A stretch of 64,000 bases of DNA from Hysterangium stoloniferum (taxonomy: Eukaryota > Basidiomycota > Agaricomycetes > Hysterangiales > Hysterangiaceae). Position numbers and translations under genes: made by a program. The DNA is taken from contig WHVD01000168.1 of assembly GCA_015178975.1 (NCBI GenBank), positions 1-64,000 on the forward strand, written 5' to 3'. Below, in pieces: positions 12,301 to 24,562 of the stretch; position 1 is the stretch's first letter; every line of letters starts with the position of its first letter. The notes below the pieces were generated by a model that was not told the DNA's origin, did not search any database, and saw nothing but the letters and a program-made list of their open reading frames with translations.

Positions 12301-14737
12301 ATGATGATGACTCTATATCGTCTTCAGAAATTGAGGGAGATTTCGACGAGCTGGAGTTTGATCAGGATCACGCTGACGACTTGAGCTCACAGTCCCATCC
12401 CTCAAGACCTTCTACTCCGCCACCCCCAGGACTCCCTTTGATAACAACACTTCTGTATACCCACCTCGAGCACAGCCATTTACTTCCTTTAGGTGTCACC
12501 ATGCGCCCATCGTACGAAGAACTCGTAGCCTACGATCCCCCTCCAGCACTTGCCTCCGTTCCTACTCCCGTTTCCCCCGCTGCTGCACTCGGAAGTGCAT
12601 CGGAACGCAGCAAGACCTTGGAGCTCTTTGCCCAGGCAATTGCAAAGGAGACTGTAGAAAACGAAGCTTGGGCACAAGCCTGGGGAGCAACAATGGACGG
12701 TCGCACCAGTTCGCATTCTACTTGTTTCCGTCACAGGGTACCTCAGCAAGCGCTGCATTACCTGGTATCACTCATAAGGAGAGTGCCTGGATTAGCAGTC
12801 CCCTCGCCGTTATCCGATTGGCTTGAACCTGGTGAGCTTTTATAACTAACTTATTCACTCTTCCTTTCATTTGCCTCATGTTATCTACCTCAGCGAATGA
12901 CTCACGAGCAGCATCATCTACGCATGGCGACTCTATCTCTAATGGGATACAATTACTTCACCCACCTATGTTCTCCATCGGCCGAGCTGGGCTAGTCTAC
13001 CACGTACTCCCATCGGCCATACGATTCTGGGAAAAGGAAGGCTTGGGGCCTCGTGGTGGAGCCAAAGACGTACTAGCTTTTGCGTTATTTGAAGAAGGCG
13101 AGGAAAAATCGGGGCTGGTTGCTTCGTGGATGGACCGTGTTGGTCGAGCTTATAATGTAAAGTTCTTTGCACCAGTGTGAACGGTTGAACCAAGCTAATA
13201 TATGGGCAGGCACGAGGTTTTGGAACGCACAAGCCTGGAGATGCAGGCTCTGTGGAAGGAGGATTAGTGCCGGTTCAGTTTGAAACAGTGCGGAAAGTTC
13301 TACGTGAGTTTGTCTCTCATTTAAATTAGCTGACACAATGTCTGATCCTTGTATAAAACAGCTAACTTGATCTCTGCCTTGCCTTCTGAACCGCAACATG
13401 TCGTTATATATATTATAACTCCTCCATCCTTGTGCTCTTCCCTCGAATCTTCCGCTTTACGCTCTATAATCAAAAGCCAAAAGTGTGTTTCCAAACTGGG
13501 GGGACAACATGATTTTGATCAAGATCGTATTTTGGTACATTTCGTTCCTGATTATTGCGTTGCAGACCCATATACCTACCCGGCGACGCGTCATGTCGGA
13601 CTGGAGTGCTTTGTTAACTCTATATACGATAGACTGTTAAGGGTGACAAGGAGGCAGACCTCTCGGCAGTTTGGGGAGTACAGTCCTGCCTTTGAAAACA
13701 GGTTTCAAGTACCGGCATTTGTCCTTGCGAGGAAGGCATCTTTACAGACACATCTACAGTGGGATGAACGTCCATCTCTCAACGTTCTGGACCGCCACAC
13801 CTTTTTGCATGTTGGATATTGTCTTTCTAGATGTAAAAGGTGGTTGCTAGCGGCCTGCATCGATGAGCGTGGAGAAGCTCATGATGTCGGTGTTTGGAGT
13901 GTTCCCAACCATAATGATTCACATCCGATGAATGTGACATGGATGGTGTCTAATATCTGGATTTTTGTCAAGCTATTTTCACAGCAAGCAGATACTGAAT
14001 GGCGCATCGTAATATCGAAACTGGGCGAAATTGGAGAGATCGAGGTCGCAGGTAAATGCTATAGCTCTGCTAACTATCATGTTGTCTTACGTCGTACTCA
14101 TTTCTTTATAGCTTGGACGTCTCATTTAGAGACAGTGGTTTCAGCAAATGCAGGGCCACCAGTACATGTCAGCCTAGTGTGTGCACAGAACGACATACCA
14201 CTACCGTTCTTATGTTCTGAAAAAGACAACGCTTGGCATCCGGATAAGGCTCCAGATGCTCGTGCAACCACTGTCTTCACAGACATCTCATCGGCCACTT
14301 ACAATCTTTTCTTCCCACATCGCACACCTATTATATCTAATAGTTTATTATGCCCCCTGGAGCATCTATCACTTGTTTCGCCTACACCCATAGACGATGA
14401 AGGAGAGTCATCTCAAACAGCCAGCGATAATATTGGCATCCTGCCTCTTGGTACAACAGCTCTTCTTCGTATATCAACTGACACAAACTGCACCGCTGTC
14501 GAAGCGCTCTATGTTCATTTTATCTATGCATATAAATCTGCGAAGTCAACTCTGAAGAAGACCACGCACGAGGTTCATGCCGATATAACCCGTAATTGGC
14601 ATGATCTTGCGATATTGACACATGAAAGGTGGCATTACCCCCAGTCTGGTCTCCCATTCCATCTGGCCGCATTGGAATTGATGTCGAGCGCATTAGATCC
14701 TGTTGTTTTGATTGCGGACACTAAAGAGGTGGAATAA
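9398..14737 (+). CDS. MED13: Mediator complex subunit 13 (MED13/Srb9), seven exons
   Basis: Exons by eye: 9398-9767, 9827-10234, 10279-12831, 12894-13156, 13210-13303, 13362-14051, 14112-14737. They total 5004 bases, an unbroken 1667-residue frame. MED13 is the large scaffold of the nuclear CDK8 kinase module and links CDK8, cyclin C and MED12 to core Mediator to control RNA polymerase II transcription. Family features are the conserved N-terminal block (YLSPMAIHVRSLPTVTRLLP), a long low-complexity acidic linker (roughly residues 520-790, many D/E/S/P), and the C-terminal MED13 domain with GFGTHKPGDAGSVEGGLVPV, DRILVHFVPDYCV and WLLAACIDERGE. The last intron (60 nt) is a multiple of three, so its retention would not break the frame. 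The second intron is short (44 nt) and its boundary is the least certain. The start codon is the first ATG after a pyrimidine-rich leader. Confidence 0.9.
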
Positions 14738-15146
14738 GGCACACTTGCCTTTATTTTTTGGCTGCTCTTGTTGTTTTTAATCGCACTTCACTGCATAATT
14801 TATTTAGCATATTGTATAAAGCATGTACGATTGCACTTACATCATGTTTTTTGTATAGTCTGGTAGGGAGTATCTCGCGACACGAGCCAAACCCTGACTC
14901 GAGCCCTCTAAAATCCATCGTAGACACGAAGCTCACTCGGAACTTCTTACCACCGTAGCATAGTTTCTCTGGGGGCCTTTCCACCCCCTAGCCGCAGTTA
15001 GCCATTGTTGCTTGAAGCGGGATACAAATATAACAAAAAAAAAAACAAAAACACGTCACGCTTGTCAAGTATTTCCGCTCACGGATCCATATATCCTCAT
15101 CGAACGTGCATCGTCCTTTCATTCCAACGTCCACGACCTTAGCACA
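14738..15146. promoter_or_regulatory. Intergenic region between MED13 and PMI
   Basis: About 400 bp with no coding signal. It must hold the MED13 3' end and the promoter of the isomerase gene. An A-rich run is seen at 15038-15055 and a pyrimidine-rich stretch shortly before the ATG at 15147. No clear TATA box was found. Confidence 0.5.
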
Positions 15147-16576
15147 ATGACTGCACCCGTTTTCCTCATCATTGGCGGTACTCAATCTTATGATTGGGGA
15201 AAGCTAGGTCGTGATTCAAAAGCGGCTCAGTATGCCCTCGGTGGAATCCCAGGGTTCCAGGTCGATGAGAATAAACCTTATGCTGAGGTGAGACCTATTC
15301 TTGTTAGTGTATGCGCATGTTAAATAGGAAGACTAAACATAGTTGTGGATGGGCACACATGCAAGCCTTCCCTCATATTTGCTTAACAGCGGGGAGAAGC
15401 TTTCCGATCACCTTACCAAGTATCCCTCATTAATAGGGAATCAGTCCATAAAATCGCGCTTTCCGGAAACCAAATCTGGGAATCTTCCTTTTCTGTTCAA
15501 AGTGCTTGCGATCCGCAAAGCACTGAGCATTCAGGCGCACCCAGATAAGAAGCTTGCTGAAAAATTGCATGTTGAAAGACCAGACTTGTACAAGGGCATG
15601 TCTGTATCATGTAGACCTTGACAAATTCATAAAATTTTGTTTCTCTCCCAGATGACAACCACAAGCCCGAAATGGCGATCGCCTTGACTCCTTTCACTGG
15701 TCTTTGCGGATTCCGACCCCTCACACAAATAAGCATATATCTCTCTCATGTTTCAGAATTCGCTGCACTCGTTCCTCGTGACATCATTACATTATTTCAA
15801 TCAAACTGTACGCTAATCCCTTCCGACCCGCTCCTCAAAGCTGCTCTGCGTGATGTATTCTCCGCATTGATGACAGCTCCTCCAGTAGATGTCAAAGCAC
15901 AGCTTGAGATGCTAGTAGGGAGATATAAAAGCGGCGGGATAGGACCAGAGGAGGCGGAAGGTGGCCTTCCGGAGCTAGTAATAAGGCTGGATGAACAGTT
16001 TCCGGGTGACGTTGGGTGTTTTTGCGTATTTCTCCTGAACATTGTAAGGTTGAACCCCGGAGAAGCTATATTCCTTGGCGCGGGAGAGCCGCACGCTTAC
16101 ATAGATGGTGGTAAGTTGATCTTTTTAACCATACATATACATATTTTACATCCATTTATTATTAAGATATTGTCGAGACAATGGCTACTTCAGATAATGT
16201 CCTCAGAGCCGGTCTCACTCCCAAAACCCGAGATGTTCCTAATCTCGTTTCATCCCTCACATACGCCGCTGCCGATTCGTCTATGCATTTGGTCAAGCCA
16301 CAACATGGCCTTTTTTCGGGTTCACATACGAAACTTTACGATCCTCCCATTCCTGAGTTCTCAGTCGCAATGACGAAACTCAGCAAAGGCGAGAAAGAAG
16401 ATCATCCGGGCGTTAATGGCCCAAGCTTGGCCATTGTTACAGCAGGCAATGGAAGTGTACACTGGCATGGAGGCGAGATGGACCTGAAGGAGGGTGGCAT
16501 GCTTTTTGTGAGTGCTGACGTCGGGGTGACGTTTGTTGGGGACATGGAAATATTTAGAGCATTTGTGGAGGCATAA
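15147..16576 (+). CDS. PMI: Mannose-6-phosphate isomerase (phosphomannose isomerase, type I)
   Basis: Exons 15147-15287, 15343-15595, 15652-16110, 16167-16576 sum to 1263 bases (420 residues, stop at 16574-16576), close to the usual length of fungal type I enzymes. The enzyme interconverts fructose-6-phosphate and mannose-6-phosphate in the cytosol, using a bound zinc, and feeds GDP-mannose for glycosylation and cell wall synthesis. Visible family motifs are YDWGKLGRDS at the N-terminus, the zinc-site stretch ALSIQAHPDKKLAEKLH, DDNHKPEMAIALTPF, and GAGEPHAYIDGDIVE near residue 285. The intron 15596-15651 starts with GC instead of GT; only this GC-AG choice restores KDDNHKPEM. It lies 409 bp downstream of MED13 in the same direction. 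Confidence 0.95.
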
Positions 16577-16952
16577 ATGATGTACTGTAGATACTATATG
16601 TACCTCGTAATGAATATTTAATAAAAGTATATGATAATCATTGGAGCTTAGCAGGCTTCAGGTAACTACAAGACACTTTCTTGCGGTGGCTATACCAAGT
16701 ATTGTAGTCGAGGGTTACTACTGGCAGCAGAAACACGGTTTGCAAGTGTGACAACCTGAATAAACGAAATATTAAGAACCTCGAGTGCTTATATTACAAG
16801 TGCCTGATACATATTATGATATTGTTGGTAGCATATATACACGGCGGCCTGAGATCTCACCCGGAACTATCGGCCCGAAAAATAATATAACGCTGGATTA
16901 CGTTCCCCTCGTCTGTATCGTCACCACTACCATCTCTCATAACATTCAAGCA
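16577..16952. promoter_or_regulatory. Intergenic region between PMI and the permease gene
   Basis: 376 bp without a coding frame. TAATAAAAG near 16619 could serve as a poly(A) signal for PMI. The second half should carry the permease promoter; a weak TATATACA word occurs at about 16835. Confidence 0.4.
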
Positions 16953-19435
16953 ATGTCCAACATTTCAGTCATCAAGTCGAACGATCCACAGGCTGCAGGT
17001 GACGATGCTGCTTCTTTCGATCACGACGAATTGCAGCTGGTTAGTGACATCAAGCAGTGTTGCTGGGTATTCTCTACGTCTCTAGGCAGATGATGATTAG
17101 TCGGTAAAGTCCCTTTCTGGTAGTACTGGAAAATGGCTGCGGGTATCCATTCCTCTATCTTCGATGCATTTTGACCATGTCGAGAGCGTCGACGAATAGT
17201 GGCTGGGTTGAGATTATACCGCTATTACCCTGATCAGCTCATACTGCGTAGGGAAAGCCCCAGTGTCGCCTTTTTTCCTTCCCCCTTTCGAGGGGACCCT
17301 TCACAATACTGACAAATTCCTATTTTTTCTCCTTGTTAGCAAAGGCTTGGATATAAGCAGGTATGTCCCCATTGGCATAATTAGCTCATCGCATATCTAT
17401 AGCTCTTATATAGTCGCTACACCGCAGCTGGAGTATAGTAGAAAGCTTTGCAGCTAGCTTCTGTGCTCTCAATTTCATAGGAGGCGTGAGGTACTTAATA
17501 GCGTCAGCTGTCCCATCTCGTACATTACTAACAGTTTCGCAGGTCTGCATTCTTTCTTGGCATCGAGGCTGGTGGTCCCGCCGCTCTCTGGTATACAGTG
17601 ATCATTACGATATTGTCCTACTACTGATCTATGTGTGAAGGTCTTCCTACCTTATAACAATCATTTTCATGTGGATCACAGCTGCAGTTTTGGCGGAGAT
17701 CTGTTCTGCCCTTCCATTAAGCGGCTCTATATATATCTGGGCAGCTGAAAGTGCTGGTCCAAGGCATGCCAGGTTGTTCGGCTTCTTGGTTGCGTGGTGG
17801 GCTTGTACCGCTTGGATGACTTTCTCTGCTAGTAATTCACAGGTATGTATGCCTATTTACGCTTATAGTTTGTGACTACCAAACTTTAATGAAACAGACC
17901 ACAGCTAATTACCTTGTTTCTATCTTGGCTATTTATGACGTGGATATTCCGGGAGGAATTGATAATTCGAATGTTAAATGGCGCGCTATTATATGGGCTT
18001 TTTCCGAGGCATTTTTCATCCTCTCAATTGCCATTAACTATCTGCCTCGTAAGTATACATAATATCGAAGAAGGCGTGAGCTATTAAAACTATCCTTAGC
18101 TAAATGGTATTCCCGGATTTTCCGACTTGCTATTGGCCTCATCATGCTAGACTTTTTCCTGTGTGTCACTTGGCTTCCGCTTGGGGTTTCGAAAACGTAC
18201 GGTTTCCGTTCTGCCAAAGATGTATTTACCAGCACATGTTCGTTCTGTTGTCTTTTTTATTTTTTGTTTTCACTCCTAAAGCTGTCCCGCAGACAATGGG
18301 ACCGGCGCACCTCCAATCTGGAATTGGATGTTGTCGTTGTATGTTTGGAACCTTTATGTTAATTGTAACGTGTCTTGACTAATTTTTTTGCTTCAGCCTC
18401 TTCACCGCTGGCACACTTGTTGGGTTTGATGCTTCTGGTCACATCGCAGAAGAGACTAAGAACGCAAGGTGACATCATTTTCATAACATCCAAAGGGATA
18501 TATATTCTCAATGGCATACCGTTCACAGCATTGTTGCTGCGCGAGGACTTTTCAGTAGTGCAGTCGCCACAGGTATTTTAGGATTCGCTACAGCCATTCT
18601 TTTCTTGTTCTGCACACCTGACTTCGAGACACTATTCGCCTTGGATGCGCCTCAGCCTTTTGTTCAAATTTACGCTGTTGCGCTTGGTCGAGGTGGTGCT
18701 GTGTTTATGTCTATTTTGGCCATGATTGGCCTCGTTCTGGTAAGTCACTATTTTTTTTATCGTTATGATTGAAATGATGACATGATAACACAGAACACGA
18801 GCATAGCCGTGGTCGCCGCCTCTCGGCTTATTTTTGCGGTCGCTCGTGATGGCGTGTTGCCTGGTTCAAAGTGGATCGGACAAGTTACGCAGGATGGTCA
18901 GCCTAGAAACGCCGTTACGGTAATGTTCATTTTCGGTGCAGCTATTCTATGCACAATTCTACCCAGTCAAGTGGCGTTTACGTCGCTTGTCTCTGCGGGA
19001 GGTATTCCAACTGTCGCAGCCTATGCGCTAATCCCGTTGCTGAGGCTCATTTTCACCCCCAATTCGTTCCGTTCTACCCATTTCAAACTTGGGAGGTTTA
19101 GGAAGCCGTTTTATCTCGCTGCATCAGTCTTTAACACCTTCGTGCTTGCTGTAAGTTTAATTTCAAATAGTTGTCATTGCCGGTGTTTGATTATAAAATC
19201 TAAATAGGTCATGCTCTCACCGTTTGTTTTCCCGGTGACGAAGGATACCTTCAATTTTGTGCGTTTCATCCGTCTACGATATCGTTGCGTCCTCTGAACA
19301 TTATAATAGGCATGCGTCATTTTCGGTTCTGTTAGCATCTTTGCTGTGCTTTGTTGGCGGTTTATGCCTGCAGACCAATGGTTGAGGAATGACCAACTCG
19401 GACAGATGTACGATGCCATCGAAATTGAACAGTAG
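16953..19435 (+). CDS. Amino acid permease of the APC superfamily (GABA/choline-permease-like), 13 exons
   Basis: Exons by eye: 16953-17039, 17340-17360, 17414-17490, 17543-17590, 17641-17842, 17898-18048, 18100-18237, 18293-18335, 18397-18468, 18529-18739, 18794-19150, 19208-19258, 19310-19435. They sum to 1584 bases (527 residues), in one frame. Family hallmarks are QRLGYKQ before the first membrane segment, ASFCALNFIGGVR, FFLGIEAGGPAALW, the conserved AEICSALPLSGSIYIWAAES, GFDASGHIAEETKNAS in the middle, and VAASRLIFAVARDGVLPGS. This architecture fits plasma-membrane proton-coupled transporters with 12 predicted helices. The substrate cannot be told from sequence; UGA4- and HNM1-like proteins share these motifs. 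Odd points are a 300-nt first intron and a 21-nt second exon. It converges on the aminopeptidase gene, with 139 bp between the stop codons. Confidence 0.88.
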
Positions 19436-19574
19436 AATGCTTTTTCGAGGTCGTGGCGATAATTACTAAATGCTTTTTGCCTTCCATATAACAAATTTCT
19501 TGTCATCTTGATTCGCTCTCTTCCTCCGTATAAAATGAAGTTCTAAAAGGGCATGGTAGGATAGATATGTATAT

Positions 19575-21959
19575 TTAAAATGGCTCGAGTCCTAAGAGGC
19601 CTTGACATGCGGCCTCCACATCCGCAATCTAGACGACAGTATGATAAATTGTGTTTGGTGCTGCACAGACCTTCGCCATTTACCTCTTTGGGTGCGTTTA
19701 CACTTAAAACGATCGGATGGTCTTTTTGGATAAGGACTTCATCCTGGAAAACAGTTAGTATCGTATTTCATAGTACCATTATTTCAGTCACCTCTATCCG
19801 AATTCCTATATTGTGGTATTGTTTTGGGAATGCCGGTGATTCGGGAACATATACGCCTATAGACGTATCAGATGGACTACATGCTAATGGGCCGGAGTCA
19901 CAAACCTGGCTCCACAGTAATGACCATGCCACTTTGGAGTCTGGCAAATGGATCAATGAATACGAATACAACAAGTAAAGCAGACAGATAGAATTTACGG
20001 GCTAGATCGATTAATAAAGGCTTCATGCAAATCTTGGGATGGACACACTCAGCAAATATACCGTTTCAAAGCCTATTATCCCTTACCAATGCCTACCGGA
20101 TGACTCAGGAAATGAGGATAGAGAATCTTTTCAACTTCTGAGTGACCGGGTCCTGCAGAGCATTCCCGGAGGTTGAAGCCAAGTCGGTTCAGCTCAAGCG
20201 AAAGCATGCGACAGGACTCCGTGTGAAGTTCGTACAGGTTTAAGCCACTCGATTCAGTGCACAGGACCGTGCAGTATTTGAGTGTGCTTAAAACGGCATT
20301 GTAGATTTCTGCTTGAGCCGTTGTGAAACGACCAGTAGGAAATGTGGGATATGTCCGTGCTGGAGTGTCATTTGAATGGTGTGAGATGGAGTACGTGGAG
20401 AGGACCCACTAATATCCGATGCGTAGCCACTGTATAACGGTAAAATATATCCGCCAAGGTGTAGAAGAAGTTCTTACTTGAATTCACAGCCTGCATCGAC
20501 TAGGACAAGGTCTCCTTCTTGAACGAGGCTGTCATTAGATGTGTAGTGTATCACTAAGGCGTTCGCTCTTTGAGGATGTTAGTTTGATACCAGGCTTACT
20601 TCGGGGGTGCACACACCCAGAGGCAACCACTGGTACGTATGCCATGCGTTCCGCACCGCTAAGCAGACACAAATACTCAAAGTGTGCCGCTATTGAGGAT
20701 TCAGGGGTATTCGGCCGCGTGTTAGCAAAGCGCATCGTCTTGAAGGTCACCAGTTGACAGCGCTATATTGTATAATATGAACTCGCCCACCTTGGCGTGT
20801 GCCATCCCACTGGCATCAGCGGCATTGCGCATCACGGCTTGCTCGTTGGTGCTCTTTATACACCTTAATCGTGCAACCTCACGTGGTAACTCCCGAATTC
20901 TGGCTCCAGAAGATTCATCGATCACGGCATCACAAGCCTCTTGCAAAGTGAAGGTTGACCCCACATTTGAAGGGGCAATGTATTCGACAATCGTCCGCTT
21001 TCGCTTGTGACGACGCGATTGTGATTGTGATGATGGAGAGGGAGAAAAAAAATAGTGGCTATACCGTGGCATAAGACTTTTAAGATGAGAATAGAAGCGG
21101 GAGGAATCCAATGCCTGTGGGATGTCTGTTAGATGGGAATTTGGCAAGATGAGTAGAATCCAGCATGCCTCGTCGGCGCTGAAGATTGAAACGACATCGT
21201 CAAAGCCTGTTCTTCATGCAAGCGGAGAGCAATAGTTAATTAACATATATGCGCGGATAATGCTGATATAAATAACCTAGCTCCATCCCATTGTTCGCGA
21301 CGAGCGTTTTTTCCTCTGCAAAAGAGGGTCATTCTATAAGGACGTCCCGCACGACCCGAGGTTTTCTCTGTGGGGGTGTAAGGGATCTTCAAACCCATGC
21401 TTGAAGTGGGGGACAAACCGAGTATGAGTGCTGCATCAGCCTCTTGGAAACCAGTGAGATACCAGAAGTCAGAGGCTTGACGGAACTTATAACTGAATTA
21501 TTCGGTTCATACAGATGCTGAGGGAAGTAATTGAACATCGTACAAAATTTCTGAGATATACACTGAGTCCCGCACGCGAATATAACTGCCATTACACACC
21601 CTGGCTCATGTACTTGATCGTCCCTCCCAGACATACCTGCGACGACCGTTGTTAGGCTAATGGAGTTCACTACTGAAACAGCAACACACCACGAGACTAT
21701 CATCGGGAAGATTATCCATTAATTGTGACCTACGATGTTCATATTCGCTTTTTGGAATACCGGGCGTAAGCTCGTTTGGTGCTATGAGATGAGCGTGAGT
21801 AGAAGCGAGAGGTTGACCGTAGATAGGTGGTTTTTTGAGCAGTCGCGAATCTGTTGCGTATTGACGACACGGGAGACTTATATTTGTGATACTATGAAGA
21901 AGTAGGCGTGAAAGTGTCCGCGACGCCGTGTGCAAGGCTGGCTTCTTCAAAGACATCAT
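19575..21959 (-). CDS. ICP55: Intermediate-cleaving/Xaa-Pro aminopeptidase (ICP55/XPNPEP3-like, M24B), 14 exons
   Basis: Exons (minus strand, high to low): 21959-21690, 21636-21596, 21492-21419, 21367-21277, 21211-20791, 20738-20617, 20567-20478, 20429-20410, 20359-20087, 20032-19999, 19940-19906, 19856-19792, 19743-19684, 19628-19575. The sum is 1650 bases, 549 residues, consistent in phase throughout. ICP55 trims one residue from proteins processed in the mitochondrial matrix. The N-terminus is Arg/Leu/Ser rich and acid-free (likely targeting presequence), followed by PNELTPGIPKSEYEHRRSQL. M24B catalytic motifs present: VDAGCEFNGYASDITRTYP (two metal Asp), SHPVGIDLHE (His), VITVEPGVYVP and GIRIEDEV (metal Glu). 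Exon 8 is only 20 nt and encodes the second metal Asp. A second Met follows the first at 21956, so the start may be either. Confidence 0.92.
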
Positions 21960-22103
21960 GAGAAATTTAAAGTGTAGGTCACGATCCGTCACACGAGTCA
22001 CGTATTCATCTGGTTATTTTTTTCGTGTTTTCTTTATCTCAAGAGATGTGTGTCGTAATTCGATTCAATTCAAAGAAAGGATATAGTGCGCTGCGCAACG
22101 AGA

Positions 22104-22792
22104 TCATGCATCTACTTTTAAGCGTTTGTGTCCGCCAGTGGAACCGAAACCACCAACTCCACGGACGGTCTCTTCTAGGTCCTAGGTGTTATATTGAATG
22201 AATGGGTAAAAATATTATCATGAGAAACATACATCCACCTCTAAGATGTCCGGTGTCTCAATTTTCTCAATGATTAGCTGTGCAATGCGTTCGCCCTCTG
22301 AAACTGCAGGAGATCTCGCAATTAGTGCGGATATCACAAAATAATGGCCACAACTGACCTTGAAATTCTTTATCTGAATGGTTGAAAAGCAGCACAAAGA
22401 CAACCCCACGATAGTCGGCGTCAATAACACCAGCTCCAGTATCAATCATAAATTTGGCCGCTGAGGAAAACATTGAGAACTACATAAGCAACTTGGAACA
22501 ACTTACCCAGTCCACTACGTGGTGCGACGCGCCCATATGTTCCTGCTGGGACCGCAATTGAGAGTTGTGTGTCTATTAAAGCCTTTCCGCCAGCCGGGAT
22601 GACTTTGTCTTCGGCACTGTACAAAAGCTCATTGTTTAAAACGCGTCCGGGGAGGTATAAAAATGCGTACCTGTATAGGTCATATCCTGCAGAGAGTGGC
22701 GACCCACGCGTTGGGATGCGTGCCTTTTCTGAAAGACGTTTGATGAGAAGATTTGAAACGGGTGTAGCGACGAGAGTAGTTTCTGAGGACAT
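22104..22792 (-). CDS. DUT1: Deoxyuridine 5'-triphosphate nucleotidohydrolase (dUTPase), five exons
   Basis: Exons 22792-22671, 22616-22507, 22460-22359, 22303-22233, 22181-22104 sum to 483 bases, 160 residues, the normal length for a trimeric dUTPase. The enzyme splits dUTP to dUMP and pyrophosphate, keeping uracil out of DNA and supplying dUMP for dTTP synthesis. All five conserved motifs are visible in order: [26 protein letters not shown] (containing the catalytic Asp), GERIAQLII, and the C-terminal [10 protein letters not shown]. It is transcribed in the same direction as the aminopeptidase gene, starting upstream of it with 144 bp between them. No targeting peptide is obvious, so a nuclear/cytosolic form is likely. 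Confidence 0.96.
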
Positions 22793-23150
22793 CGTGTACT
22801 TGAGATAAATGGAAGGCTAAAGTCAATGTTCCAGTGATGGGCGTAGTGTCGGGTCACAGCGTGTGGTCACTTCGTGAGTAGAGTCTTGCTGTCTGCTATC
22901 TCCTCAATAGTACAAGCTGCTACAGTGAACCCCTTTTAATGCACTGCAAAATCCTTCCCAGGAAGATGAACTTTAAGGATGAATTTTGTTATTACAATAG
23001 ACATTTTAGATCATACAAAAGTGGAATTAAAGGCAAGTTAACTTTTGGGTTGAATTTAGTTTGTCAGTAAATATCAAATGTAACTTCATGCAAAAATACA
23101 CACCAAAAGTGACCTCCACCAGTATTTTGTGACTGCATAAACTAAGTTAT
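22793..23150. other. Intergenic region left of the repeat cluster
   Basis: About 360 bp upstream of the dUTPase gene with no coding signal. The first 60 bases should include its promoter. The rest is AT-rich and of unknown origin. Confidence 0.5.
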
Positions 23151-23438
23151 TGTTATGTTCAGGACTTATGGGCAGGATTCTGGGCAAAAACTGTGGAGAT
23201 TCTAGGTGGCAGGTGGGACTTGGCTTCAGCTTATGTCCTACACCCTCACATGATTGTCATGTCCTATTTCAGGCAAGGGTAAAATGGACAACCTGTAGGG
23301 TCCAGGATGTAAGAGGTGATTGAGACAGGAAGTCCAAAGACTTTGAGAATATGTTAGGATCCCTATTGTTTCAGACCCCCATGACCTGTTTTGGACTTGA
23401 AAACCCTCCATCGTCTCATTATTGGTACCCCTGCCCAC
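23151..23438 (-). repeat. LTR-like relic related to family I
   Basis: Begins TGTTATGTTCAGGAC and contains the block GGACTTGGCTTCAGCTTATG followed by a C-rich segment and ATTTCAGG. The same blocks occur in the same order in the reverse complement of the intact I LTR (62678-63324). The right end is not clear; the next LTR starts at 23439. Confidence 0.45.
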
Positions 23439-23803
23439 TGTTAAGTGCCATGTCAGGAACTTATTTGGGAACTATCAGGAAATAACGGGAACTTGGAAAC
23501 TTCTAGATAGGGTCAGGATGTTGGCTTCAGATTATGTGCTGTGCCCTTACACAAATGCTCAGAAGTCCTTAATTTCAAAGGAGGGAATTACACTCGAAGA
23601 TTATGGATATTCAGAGTTCTGAAGAGTTCCGAATATTGAGCATACAGAAAGAAGGAAGGAATAAGAAATTAAGTTGATATCAGATCTAAGTGTTAGTGCT
23701 ATGTTGGGAACTTATTCCAGAACTCTTGGAAAGTGACTGGGAACTCAGAAACTTCCAAATAGGGTCAGAATGTTGGCTTCAGCTTATGTGCTGCACCTCT
23801 ATG
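23439..23803 (-). repeat. Two nested partial family E LTRs
   Basis: The first starts at 23439 (TGTTAAGTGCCATGTC) and matches the intact E LTR of 47057-47600 up to CAGATCTAAG at 23690. A second E-like start (TGTTAGTGCTATG) follows at 23691 and is itself cut at 23804 by a family B LTR. The right-hand remainders of both were not found. Orientation is judged by comparison with families D and I. Confidence 0.65.
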
Positions 23804-23939
23804 TGTGAGAGGTATGGCAAAATATGCTCGGAAATATAGTCTGGATAAACCCATACTATATTCCCATTATTATTTCTAATTTCTCTCTATTATACATTTA
23901 TATTAGTTCGACGACCTATGTATGCGGTACATCGACTCT
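23804..23939 (+). repeat. Family B LTR, left part only
   Basis: Starts TGTGAGAGGTATGG and follows the intact B LTR (58494) through GCGGTACATCGACTCT, where the family A LTR begins. The remainder of this B copy is missing on the far side of the A LTR. Confidence 0.75.
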
Positions 23940-24562
23940 TGTGAAGGGTATGCATATATGCATAATTGGACTAAGGAATAATAGTTGGATTATAGTACTT
24001 TATTATTTACCTTTTATTTTCTTCATTTACATTCTTTCTATATTTCAAGCATACCCTTATTTTGTAGTTCGAAGCTTTGTGTATACGTATGGGCGCTCTC
24101 AGCACCAAACGATAGACACCTTTTACCCAGCAGACACCATCTCGTAAACGACCCAGACGTCGAATAGTGAGAGGTGTCAAGGGTAACATCTCAACTACCT
24201 ATAAAGGTAGTGTTCTCTCACATACTAACGTACTTTGGACTCGAACCATGAAGGTCGAGTTCTACTCTAAGGTCTTTGCGCTCGTCGACACCATAGTCGA
24301 CTCACGCTACTATCTCTTGACTTTAGATATTCAGCTTCTCGTTGATTATCTATCTTACATCTAGCTACGAGTTGTACCGTGAAGGTCAACTCTTTCATTC
24401 TTTCATTCTAGCCGTCAAGAGCAACTGTACAGTTGCTCTTGTGATGCATAGTGTGTCTCCTTACTAGTACTGCCAGTCTAGTAATCTACGGTATTGTACT
24501 GTACGGTCAATACCTGCTAATAGTAGTTGAATAAAACACTATTCTTCGTATATTGAACAGTC

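Noticed and set aside
17615..17640. In-frame stop in the permease suggesting a pseudogene
   Set aside because: A 50-nt intron at 17591-17640 removes it and restores a conserved membrane segment.
19580..20757. Plus-strand frames over the aminopeptidase gene
   Set aside because: They lie opposite exons whose minus-strand translation gives M24 catalytic motifs.
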